DNA of 7,324 nucleotides from an uncultured Lactobacillus sp. (lineage in GTDB: Bacteria > Bacillota > Bacilli > Lactobacillales > Lactobacillaceae). Below are positions 1-4,671 of the stretch, piece by piece. A program made the translations under genes and the position numbers. Each line of letters begins with the position of its first letter. The first letter of the stretch is position 1. The notes beneath the pieces were generated by a model that did not search any database, had not been told where the DNA came from, and saw only the letters and a list, made by a program, of their open reading frames with translations. The stretch covers positions 1 to 7,324 of the forward strand of contig CAJLBJ010000036.1 of NCBI GenBank assembly GCA_905204935.1, in the 5' to 3' direction.

Positions 1-132
1 CAGTTCTGGCCGATTAGTGTTAGCCCCACTTAATTTATCCGTAAATAATTTATCAACGTCTTTTAAAGCCGCTAACTGTCGATCTAAATGTTGCTCCTTG
101 GAGCTCACACGCGCATAACCGATTTTAGCCAT
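1..132 (-). CDS. Serine recombinase (resolvase/invertase family), N-terminal part
   Basis: Partial gene that runs off the left edge of the window; 44 codons are visible. The product is the start of a small serine recombinase, which resolves plasmid multimers or cointegrates or inverts DNA by a covalent serine-DNA intermediate. The N-terminus shows the family signature YARVSSKEQ (residues 6-14) with Arg8 and the expected nucleophile Ser10, followed by LDRQ and the downstream KLSGANTNRPEL stretch, matching the Pin/Tn3-resolvase catalytic domain. The ATG at 132-130 is preceded by a good AAAAGGAG ribosome binding site. An extended -10 promoter lies just upstream. The DNA-binding C-terminus is outside the window, so resolvase versus invertase cannot be decided. 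It fits a plasmid backbone. Confidence 0.9.
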   Translation of the reverse strand, partial: MAKIGYARVSSKEQHLDRQLAALKDVDKLFTDKLSGANTNRPEL

Positions 133-178
133 TTCTAATTCTCCTTTTGGACAGTTCTAATGAACACTTGTAATTCCT

Positions 179-206
179 AGTATAGCACAGAAATAAAAAC
201 GGCCAA
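179..206 (-). promoter_or_regulatory. Promoter of the resolvase gene
   Basis: On the minus strand an extended -10 (TGC then TATACT, 184-179) stands 16 bp downstream of TTGGCC (206-201), an acceptable -35. The -35 is inside one arm of the 50-bp palindrome at 189-238, so transcription or recombinase binding at the palindrome could affect this promoter. Confidence 0.55.
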
Positions 207-238
207 TAGGGTATACCCTAATGGCCGTTTTTATTTCT
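189..238. terminator. 50-bp near-perfect palindrome, probable bidirectional terminator
   Basis: The two 25-base arms are complementary except for one A:A mismatch. The centre is the perfect TAGGGTATACCCTA, and both strands read GGCC then GTTTTTATTTCT on the outer side, giving a GC stem followed by a U-rich tract in either direction. It begins at the stop codon of the NTF2-like gene (237-239), as expected for that gene's terminator. Because it also lies just upstream of a serine resolvase and overlaps its promoter, a recombination (res-like) site is an alternative reading. Confidence 0.65.
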
Positions 239-599
239 ATTTTTCAAGTTTAACTTTCAAGAAGCTTATTTTGTTTTGCTGGTCAAATTGGTAGGTGTCA
301 AAACCATGAAATGCAAATATTTTTCCACTACGTTTACGTCCAGCAACAGCCCACTCAGCTTGATAGTTACCATCATTGACGACTACATGGAAAAGATGCC
401 TTAATTCTTGGTTATCTTTAAAAAAATTCTTGAAAAATTCGGCGACTCTAGTCGGATTATCAGCAATAAAACCATTAGCGCCCTTGACCACGGCCCTTTT
501 TGAAAAGAGTTGAATTATTTCATGCAATGCTTGTTCATCATTAGAAGCCAAGTCAGATAACTTAAAGTATTGTTCAATGATTTGTGTTTTTGAATCCAT
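237..599 (-). CDS. NTF2-like / SnoaL-like small protein
   Basis: A 120-aa protein with the alpha+beta pattern of NTF2/SnoaL-like cone-fold proteins: N-terminal helices (TQIIEQYFKLSDLA), a helix carrying VAEFFKNFF, then strands with HVVVNDGNYQAEWAVAGRK and FHGFDTYQFD ending in an extended FLKVKLEK. The fold serves ligand binding or isomerase-like enzymes. No catalytic residues can be assigned, so the substrate is unknown. I chose the ATG at 599 because AAGG lies 7 nt upstream; a longer version starting at 617 would begin inside the operator palindrome and has no ribosome binding site. The gene is divergent from the ArsR-type regulator and shares its operator, so it is probably the regulator's target. 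A palindromic terminator overlaps its stop codon. The fold assignment is good, the role is unknown. Confidence 0.8.
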   Translation of the reverse strand: MDSKTQIIEQYFKLSDLASNDEQALHEIIQLFSKRAVVKGANGFIADNPTRVAEFFKNFFKDNQELRHLFHVVVNDGNYQAEWAVAGRKRSGKIFAFHGFDTYQFDQQNKISFLKVKLEK

Positions 600-611
600 A
601 TACTTACCTTC

Positions 612-645
612 TTTCAACTGTTTAGTATATACTAAACAGTTGAAA
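612..645. promoter_or_regulatory. 34-bp perfect palindromic operator with overlapping divergent promoters
   Basis: A perfect inverted repeat with no spacer, centred at 628/629. TATACT occurs on both strands within its core (628-633 on plus, 629-624 on minus), so the -10 boxes of the two divergent genes overlap each other inside the palindrome. On the minus strand TTTTAC at 652-647 is a plausible -35 with 17-bp spacing; the plus-strand -35 is weak. A dimeric ArsR-type repressor bound here would occlude RNA polymerase at both promoters, giving autoregulation and control of the NTF2-like gene. Confidence 0.8.
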
Positions 646-667
646 AGTAAAAAAGGAGCGGCTATGC

Positions 668-979
668 ATGAAAGAGAACTTACCTAATATTGATCTCAAT
701 AAAGTTACCCTTACGCAAATACTAAAATCCTTAAGTGATCCTATTCGTTTAGAGATTGTCACTAAGTTGTTTAAAGAAAGCAAGGAATGCTCATGTGCCA
801 TTTTTAATGATCTAGGAAAGAAGAGCAATCTATCTCAACATTACCGAAATTTACGTTTAAATGGCTTAATTTCCGTTAGACATTCTGGTATTCATAGTTA
901 TCTTACGTTACGACAAGCAGAACTAGATCACAGATTTCCAAATCTTTTAAAGGCTATTATTGATAATTGGCACCATTGA
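668..979 (+). CDS. ArsR-family winged helix-turn-helix transcriptional regulator
   Basis: A 103-aa protein, the normal length for an ArsR/SmtB repressor. It shows the family's opening LKSLSDPIRLEIVTKL (residues 19-34) and the recognition helix SNLSQHYRNLRLNGLI (53-68), followed by a wing (VRHSGIHSYLTL, 70-81) and a C-terminal dimer helix. A Cys-x-Cys pair (C41, C43) sits where arsenic-type ArsR proteins carry their CVC metalloid ligands, although the third, non-essential cysteine is phenylalanine. Start 668 is chosen because AAGGAG lies 9 nt upstream; the ATG at 664 opens only a seven-codon frame. It is divergently paired with the NTF2-like gene across a palindromic operator. No arsenic or metal resistance gene is adjacent, so the inducer is unknown; a thiol-reactive compound is as likely as a metal. 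Confidence 0.88.
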   Translation: MKENLPNIDLNKVTLTQILKSLSDPIRLEIVTKLFKESKECSCAIFNDLGKKSNLSQHYRNLRLNGLISVRHSGIHSYLTLRQAELDHRFPNLLKAIIDNWHH

Positions 980-997
980 TTTTGAAAATAGCCTTTT
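949..997 (+). terminator. Terminator hairpin at the end of the ArsR-type gene
   Basis: AAAGGCTATT (949-958) pairs perfectly with AATAGCCTTT (987-996), and a further short stem (around TTGGCACC) is possible in the loop; TTTT follows. The left arm lies in the last codons of the regulator. The loop is large and the U-tract short, so efficiency may be modest. Confidence 0.5.
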
Positions 998-1003
998 AAG
1001 CGC

Positions 1004-1032
1004 TTGGTCATGCAGTGAGTTGCCTGTATAAT
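1004..1032 (+). promoter_or_regulatory. Promoter of the type I toxin mRNA
   Basis: TTGGTC (1004-1009), a 17-bp spacer and a consensus TATAAT (1027-1032). Transcription should start near 1039, giving an mRNA of about 305 nt that ends at the hairpin at 1313-1345. Confidence 0.75.
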
Positions 1033-1059
1033 AGTTCTTTGTAGAGAAGTTAAGGCGGT

Positions 1060-1137
1060 GGCTATTTCCGATCGGAGGTGGTGCTTATGGTGTTAAACCT
1101 TTAAAGCCCATAAATCCTAATGAAAGGAGTAGCCTAA
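1060..1137 (+). promoter_or_regulatory. Toxin mRNA leader: SD-sequestering helix and two mini-ORFs
   Basis: GGCTATTTC (1060-1068) can pair over nine positions (two G-U) with GGAGTAGCC (1126-1134), burying the toxin's Shine-Dalgarno sequence. The loop between them holds a five-codon frame, MVLNL (1087-1104), with its own GGAGG 8 nt upstream. A second five-codon frame, MKGVA (1120-1137), ends directly against the toxin's GTG, which suggests translational coupling. The pairing is seen in the sequence; its regulatory effect is inferred from other type I toxins, whose mRNAs often hide the SD until processed. Confidence 0.5.
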
Positions 1138-1275
1138 GTGTCCGTTGCGGACGCTTTACAATTAATGCTGGCTTTCGGTACTTTTATCGTAGCCTTAATT
1201 GCATTAATTGTTGAGCTGATCAAAAGTCAGCAAAAAAATAACCGCCTTAGCTTGGCAGAGCTAGCGGTTATTTAA
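1138..1275 (+). CDS. Holin-like small membrane toxin of a type I toxin-antitoxin system
   Basis: A 45-aa peptide starting MSVADALQLMLAFGTF, with one hydrophobic transmembrane segment (about residues 9-28), a charged break (ELIKSQQKNNR) and a short C-terminal tail. It matches the putative holin-like toxin family related to TxpA/BsrG of Bacillus, whose members damage the membrane when antisense control fails. It starts at GTG with AAAGGAG 8 nt upstream. Its last codons coincide with the terminator hairpin of the convergent antisense RNA, the arrangement expected for 3'-overlapping type I pairs. On plasmids such loci act in post-segregational stabilisation. Family assignment is from the peptide sequence; toxicity is inferred. 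Confidence 0.85.
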   Translation: MSVADALQLMLAFGTFIVALIALIVELIKSQQKNNRLSLAELAVI

Positions 1276-1347
1276 TCATTAAGTTATGCCACCGTCTTTA
1301 ACGGCTCTACATGGGAAGTCCTGTTCTAGCGGGGCTTCCCTTTTTCT
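1230..1347 (-). ncRNA. Antisense antitoxin RNA to the holin-like toxin mRNA
   Basis: On the minus strand an extended -10 (TGC then TATAAT, 1359-1354) predicts a start near 1347; the -35 is weak. The RNA would run into a hairpin (arms 1264-1272 and 1237-1245) followed by seven U (1238-1232), a textbook intrinsic terminator, so its length is about 115-120 nt. It would be fully complementary to the 3' third of the toxin mRNA, including its terminator, as in txpA/RatA-type systems. It carries its own 5' hairpin (complement of 1313-1345) and a small one at 1291-1306. Confidence 0.72.
1313..1345 (+). terminator. Terminator of the toxin mRNA
   Basis: GGGAAG (1313-1318) pairs with CTTCCC (1335-1340) and is followed by TTTTT (1341-1345). 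It lies 38 nt after the toxin stop codon and is wholly covered by the antisense RNA. Confidence 0.8.
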
Positions 1348-1434
1348 GTCTACATTATAGCATGCCCTTTACAAACTGGCTAACGTTTTAGACTTTGATC
1401 GGGTTCAGAATCTGGTTGCGTACAATACCCCTTA

Positions 1435-1451
1435 GAACCTGTCTAGTATCT
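1435..1451. repeat. Terminal inverted repeat of the IS5-family element (transposase 3' side)
   Basis: 17 bp, perfectly inverted relative to 2275-2291, and preceded by the TTA duplication. The TAG that would end the read-through transposase (1445-1443) lies within this repeat. Confidence 0.9.
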
Positions 1452-1967
1452 TTTAAGAACTATCTTCAGGAAGGCCAATACAACCATTTGAAGACTGCTG
1501 TTAAGGGCACGTTCACAGTTTTTCCAAAGTCGCCGACATTTGTCTAGCCAACTCCATGAACGTTCAACGATCCATCATTGCGGTAACACCGTGAACATAT
1601 GCAACTCGTTGCGTTTAGCTACCGTCGTCTTAGCATTCAAAATGAGCTTCACCTGATCCGCAAAGTCATTGCCAGTGTAGCCACCATCAACCATGACATG
1701 CTGAACCAGCTCTAAATTTTGGCTAGCCAAACTAAACATAGCCAATGCACCTGAACGATCCGATACATTAGCTCGTGTCACGAGAATGGCTTGTGGTAAA
1801 CCATTAATATCAACCGCCATATGACGCTTAATCCCTGAAATCTTTTTGCCGCCATCGTAGCCACTATTTTTCGTTAAATCAGTGGTTTTAACACTTTGAG
1901 CATCAACAATCACAAACGACGTTCGGGCCGATCGGCCCTGTGCAAAACGATAGGAAGCGACAGTTTT
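1443..1967 (-). pseudogene. IS5-family transposase, catalytic part (orfB), with in-frame stop
   Basis: Catalytic DDE half of the transposase, reached from orfA by a -1 shift at the A7 run; the joined frame reads TVASYRFAQGRSARTSF and then IVDAQSVK with the first catalytic Asp. The second Asp is in VMVDGGYTG. After TVLPQ the frame meets TGA (1577-1575), then continues as WIVERSWSWLDKCRRL and 43 residues in all to a TAG at 1445-1443. The family has Arg at this position (R-x3-E signature), so CGA probably mutated to TGA. The stop removes the catalytic Glu of WIVERS and the whole C-terminus. A separate start at the GTG at 1913 has no support; it is merely in the overlap. Confidence 0.82.
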
Positions 1968-2230
1968 TTTAAAAGCCTTTCTAATAGCGAATCAGCTGTC
2001 GGGTCTGGTTTATCTCGCCACATATCGTAATAGCGGTAGACGGTATGCCATTCCGGGAAATCGTGCAGTAATTCACGCCATTGACACCCTGTAGTAAGCG
2101 AGTAAAGGATGGCATTGAATACGTCATAAAGATCATAACGACGCGGTCTTGTATGCTTGCGGAAGTTTTCTAAATCAGGTTGTATTAACGCAAATTGCGC
2201 TCGAGAAATATTGCTTGGATAATCTGGCAT
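1910..2230 (-). CDS. IS5-family transposase, N-terminal part (orfA)
   Basis: A 106-aa frame holding the N-terminal domain typical of IS5-family transposases (DUF4096 type): YDLYDVFNAILYSLTTG (residues 32-48), CQWRELLHDFPEWHTVYRYYDMW (49-71). The ATG at 2230 follows GAGGAG with 6-nt spacing. The codons TTA AAA AAA near residues 87-89 form an A_AAA_AAA slippery heptamer (minus strand 1970-1964). A -1 slip there joins the catalytic frame, while the unshifted frame ends in an unrelated tail (SLPIVLHRADRPERRL). This is the programmed frameshift layout of the IS427 group. Alone the product would bind DNA at most. Confidence 0.85.
   Translation of the reverse strand: MPDYPSNISRAQFALIQPDLENFRKHTRPRRYDLYDVFNAILYSLTTGCQWRELLHDFPEWHTVYRYYDMWRDKPDPTADSLLERLLKKLSLPIVLHRADRPERRL
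1964..1970 (-). other. A7 slippery site for -1 frameshifting, IS5-family transposase
   Basis: Seven A on the coding (minus) strand in the phase A_AAA_AAA relative to orfA, followed by C. A -1 slip enters the catalytic frame exactly. Established for related insertion sequences; not tested here. Confidence 0.7.
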
Positions 2231-2274
2231 GACAAACTCCTCAGTCGGTTTTCCACAATTCTACCAGATTCAGC

Positions 2275-2291
2275 AGATACTAGACAGGTTC
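2275..2291. repeat. Terminal inverted repeat of the IS5-family element (transposase 5' side)
   Basis: 17 bp, perfect inverse of 1435-1451, followed by the TTA duplication (2292-2294) and then by the remainder of the IS3-family left inverted repeat. Confidence 0.9.
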
Positions 2292-2298
2292 TTAGGGT

Positions 2299-2324
2299 TG
2301 ACACTTTAAATAATAAAAGTGTCA
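2299..2324 (+). promoter_or_regulatory. Hairpin in the leader of IS3-family orfA
   Basis: TGACACTTT (2299-2307) and AAAGTGTCA (2316-2324) form a perfect 9-bp inverted repeat with an AAATAATA loop, just upstream of the AGGAGG (2330-2335). IS elements often place such stems near the transposase start to dampen expression from outside transcripts. That role is inferred. Confidence 0.4.
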
Positions 2325-2343
2325 TCTCTAGGAGGTGTTTTGA

Positions 2344-3051
2344 ATAGGAACATCTTCAACGACGGAAAAATTAAGGTTACTCAGTAATTACCAAGATTCA
2401 GACTACTCACTCGGGGTATACGCGGATTATCACCAGGTGCGGACCTCTAGCCTTAACAGATGGATTAAACAATTTTTAACGGCTGGTTTGGCTGGATTGA
2501 TTCGCCCTGAACACAATCACAGGTACACACTTCAAACCAAGCGATCAGCCGTTAAAGCTTACCTTTCAGGTACCCTGTCAGACCAAGCAATTCTCAATAG
2601 ATATCAAATTCGTAGTCTTTCCCAACTACATCAATGGATTGTCCGGTACAATAGTGGACAATTAAGTGTTGCTTACGCAACAAGAAAGCGAGCTAGGAAA
2701 GTGGGCCGAAAAGTTACTTTTGAGGAGAAACGGCAAATTACTCAATGGACAATTGATCACGAGTATAACTATCAAGCCGTGGCAGAAAAATTTAATGTCA
2801 GCTATCAACGGGTCTATTCATGGGTACGAAAGTACCAAAGAACTCACGATTGGGAATCCCTTCAGGATAACCGGGGTCGCCATAAAGGCAAAACACCAAC
2901 CAATGAAGTGGAAAGATTACGACAAGAAGTAAGGCAGCTGAAAGCTAAAGCGAAGGAACGGGAGGTACAGATTGCCTTCGCAAAAAAATTGGTCGAAATA
3001 CACAATCGGGAGGTGGAACGGCCGGACGATATCAAGCGATTCAGGAAATGA
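2344..3051 (+). CDS. IS3-family (IS150-like) transposase orfA, helix-turn-helix protein
   Basis: A 235-aa frame with the DNA-binding half of the transposase: an N-terminal helix-turn-helix (TEKLRLLSNYQDSDYSLGVYA, then SSLNRWIKQF), two further HTH-like units (TLSDQAILNRYQIRSLSQLHQWI and YNYQAVAEKFNVSYQRVYSWV) and a C-terminal leucine-zipper-like coil (VERLRQEVRQLKAKAKE). The frame opens after TGA at 2341. A perfect AGGAGG sits 8 nt before ATA at 2344, so the natural start is ATA or a mutated ATG; the first GTG, at 2437, has no ribosome binding site and would cut off the first helix-turn-helix. The stop overlaps the orfB ATG (ATGA). An A7 run at 2982-2988 allows -1 frameshifting into orfB to make the full transposase. 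Confidence 0.85.
   Translation: MGTSSTTEKLRLLSNYQDSDYSLGVYADYHQVRTSSLNRWIKQFLTAGLAGLIRPEHNHRYTLQTKRSAVKAYLSGTLSDQAILNRYQIRSLSQLHQWIVRYNSGQLSVAYATRKRARKVGRKVTFEEKRQITQWTIDHEYNYQAVAEKFNVSYQRVYSWVRKYQRTHDWESLQDNRGRHKGKTPTNEVERLRQEVRQLKAKAKEREVQIAFAKKLVEIHNREVERPDDIKRFRK
2982..2988 (+). other. A7 slippery site for -1 frameshifting, IS3-family orfA/orfB
   Basis: Seven A in the phase GCA AAA AAA TTG. Slipping -1 gives KKIGRNTQSGGGTAGRYQAIQEM and runs into orfB without a stop, producing OrfAB. The mechanism is established for the IS3 family. Confidence 0.75.
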
Positions 3052-3893
3052 GCCAAAGTGGGTATAAGGTATCTGATCTAGTTAAAGTAGCCGGGGTAAG
3101 TCGGCAGGCTTACTACAAGTGGCTGACCCATGAACCGACGGTTCATGATATTCAAGATCAAGAAATTCTAAAGCTCGTTAAACAGTTAGAAGCACAACAT
3201 AAACACTGCGTTGGTTATGACAAGATGACCCGTTTGATAAAGCAGGAAAGATTATCATACACAGTTAACAAGAAGCGCGTCATGCGCATTATGAAGGAAC
3301 ACAGTATTAAAGCGGACTATCGTCAGCCTAAGAGAAAACGTGTGCAGGAGCAGGAAACTTATGAAGCACAGAATACCCTGAACCGCCGGTTTGAACAAGC
3401 TGCCGCAAATCAGGTGTGGGTGACGGACACGACGGAAATTGCCTACAAAATTCGTAAGTACAAAGTCCGTCTACACGTTGTCCTGGATCTATACGGTCAA
3501 TACCCACTTAGCTGGATTATTACGCCTACAGAAACGAGTACTGGGGCTATTAAAGTATTTCAAATGGCCAAGCAGAAAGCCGGAGGTCTGGCACCGCTAA
3601 TCCACACTGATCGCGGAGCAGCATATACTGCCAAAGCATTCAACCACTACTTGGCTAGTAGTAACAGCCAACATAGTTACTCAGCCCCAGGAACACCAGC
3701 TGATAATGCGGTGATGGAGCACTGGTGGGCTGATTTTAAATCTATCTGGTTAGCACACTCACCACAACCACAAACGTTTGAAGACTTAGAACAGCTGGTG
3801 ACAGAAGGTATCGATTACTTTACGCATTCCTTTATTTCAGGCAAAAGAAATGACCTTACCGCAGCAGAATACCGCTTCGGCAAGGCCAACTAG
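3048..3893 (+). CDS. IS3-family (IS150-like) transposase orfB, DDE integrase core
   Basis: A 281-aa frame with the HTH_21-like region (GVSRQAYYKW, HCVGYDKMTRLI) and the rve integrase core. Catalytic residues are all present: Asp127 in VWVTDTTE, Asp188 in IHTDRGAAY and Glu224 in ADNAVMEHWW, with 35 residues between the last two as in the D-D(35)-E family, and Lys231 seven after Glu. The C-terminus (YFTHSFISGKRNDLTAAEYRF) is a usual ending. The ATG overlaps the orfA stop in ATGA, but the active enzyme is expected as the OrfAB fusion made by -1 frameshift upstream; the frame continues upstream in register (YQAIQEM). No damage is visible here, so this half could still be functional if orfA is translated. 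Confidence 0.93.
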   Translation: MSQSGYKVSDLVKVAGVSRQAYYKWLTHEPTVHDIQDQEILKLVKQLEAQHKHCVGYDKMTRLIKQERLSYTVNKKRVMRIMKEHSIKADYRQPKRKRVQEQETYEAQNTLNRRFEQAAANQVWVTDTTEIAYKIRKYKVRLHVVLDLYGQYPLSWIITPTETSTGAIKVFQMAKQKAGGLAPLIHTDRGAAYTAKAFNHYLASSNSQHSYSAPGTPADNAVMEHWWADFKSIWLAHSPQPQTFEDLEQLVTEGIDYFTHSFISGKRNDLTAAEYRFGKAN

Positions 3894-3929
3894 TTTTTAT
3901 TATTTAATGTGTCAACTTGACAGGGTACA
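3893..3929. repeat. Right inverted repeat of the IS3-family element
   Basis: The minus reading starts TGTACCCTGTCAAGTTGACA and continues ATTAAATAATAAAA, matching the split left repeat (1424-1434 plus 2295-2318) over most positions. It holds TTGACA (3917-3922) pointing outward, a consensus -35. Confidence 0.75.
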
Positions 3930-3989
3930 GTACCCAATTCTCCTAACAGCCTTAAAATCTATCCAACATTTAAAAAACAAGAAACTAAC

Positions 3990-4615
3990 CCTTAAGTCAC
4001 AAGGTTGAGCGCACAGCGCGCTCTCTCAAGACACTTTCCCTATCTGCGGGAAAAATGTCTACTTCTTGTGACACCTACAAGTGTTTTAAAAACACCTATA
4101 GCAACCGTTTAAGCGCATCTAGCCCTTGTCCTATCCTACGGCTGGTATTACGTGACAGTGCACGGCAATCTTTGTTTTATGTGATGATTGATTAGACTCA
4201 CGTTCGCAGGTAGGTGGTTGGTTCCATTTCCTAGAGTTCCACCCTCGTCTTTCACCGCGTTGATCTCAGTGGGGTTTAGAATACCCATGCTGTTAACTAC
4301 ACCAGTGGTCACGAACCGCTGGCACAAGTGATTTCACTGACCAAGAATGGAGAACTGCCCCCGTGTCTTTTAACTGGCAGTCATCTCCAGTCCTTCCACG
4401 TCCACAAAGAAAACCCACCTAGAACCCTGATTAGGATTTTAAGTGGGTTTTCTGAGATGTTTCAGTTTAATCTCTTTCAACTCTTCAAGAACCATGGTAA
4501 GATAGTTCCTGAATGATATGGGCTACGGTAGTAGTCATATCAATAAAACCCTAACAGGTGGTATCTACTAGGTCATGATCGCTTAGGCTTGCCGGCCTGA
4601 AGTGATTATTTTTTT
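3990..4615 (+). ncRNA. Large structured noncoding RNA candidate (possibly ROOL class)
   Basis: About 630 bp with no credible coding frame but many strong stems. GTCACAAG/CTTGTGAC (3996-4003/4065-4072) closes a three-way junction with stems TTGAG/CTCAA (4005-4009/4025-4029) and GACA.TTTCCC/GGGAAA..TGTC (4030-4059). Further stems are GTGTTT/AAACAC (4081-4095), CCAG.GGT/ACC.CTGG (4302-4322), GGAGAACTGCC/GGCAGT.TCTCC (4349-4388), AAAACCCAC/GTGGGTTTT (4410-4451) and TGATATG/CATATCA (4514-4542). It ends in a strong plus-strand terminator, which fixes the direction. Length, ornate folding and a Lactobacillus plasmid setting agree with ROOL RNAs, known from lactobacilli as long abundant RNAs, but I identify the class only by resemblance. 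The 5' end is not fixed; the IS3 element lies about 60 bp upstream and may have displaced the promoter. Confidence 0.68.
4578..4615 (+). terminator. Strong intrinsic terminator of the structured RNA
   Basis: ATCGCTTAGGC (4578-4588) pairs with GCCT.AAGTGAT (4595-4606, one bulged G, one G-U) over a TTGCC-type loop, followed by TA and seven T (4609-4615). It terminates plus-strand transcription 57 bp before the convergent DUF536 pseudogene ends. Confidence 0.88.
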
Positions 4616-4671
4616 GCGCTCATATTCAACTGCAATCATCATACCATACGGAACCAGTTGGCTGGTAGCAC

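Larger units (their letters stand above)
1435..2291 (-). mobile_element. IS5-family insertion sequence (IS427-like group), 857 bp
   Basis: Perfect 17-bp terminal inverted repeats (1435-1451 and 2275-2291, beginning GAACCTGTCTAGTATCT) are flanked by a TTA direct repeat (1432-1434, 2292-2294), a TNA-type target duplication known for this family. The transposase is encoded on the minus strand in two frames joined by an A7 run. It sits inside the left inverted repeat of the surrounding IS3-family element. The transposase has an internal stop codon, so this copy probably cannot move by itself. Confidence 0.9.
1424..3929 (+). mobile_element. IS3-family (IS150-like) insertion sequence, interrupted by an IS5-family element
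   Basis: Right end (minus reading from 3929) TGTACCC...TTGACACATTAAATAATAAAA and left end TACCC...TTGACACTTTAAATAATAAAA correspond once the IS5 insert at 1435-2291 and one TTA are removed, so the left inverted repeat was split by that insertion. Without the insert the element is about 1.65 kb. Both ends are flanked by GTAC (1420-1423, 3930-3933), a possible 4-bp target duplication, but similarity continues outward (TTGCGTAC against TTGGGTAC), so the ends could instead lie at 1417 and 3936. The left terminal bases are AA rather than the usual TG. Encodes orfA and orfB. Confidence 0.8.

Noticed and set aside
622..828. 68-aa minus-strand frame over the operator and ArsR-type gene
   Set aside because: Antisense to a well-supported gene, no ribosome binding site.
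2666..3056. Additional frames inside IS3 orfA on both strands (2666-2932 plus, 2862-3056 minus)
   Set aside because: Shadows of orfA; they lack ribosome binding sites and family resemblance.
4328..4516. 62-aa plus-strand frame in the structured region
   Set aside because: No ribosome binding site, no protein-like composition, and it runs through several strong RNA stems; a chance frame in the noncoding RNA.
3990..4615. Group II intron or tRNA-like region
   Set aside because: No GUGYG 5' end, no domain V-like hairpin and no reverse transcriptase; no cloverleaf with a TPsiC-type arm could be drawn.
4651..4666. CCAG-TTGG-CTGG hairpin between the structured RNA and the DUF536 gene as terminator
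   Set aside because: Only a 4-bp stem and no U-tract on either strand.
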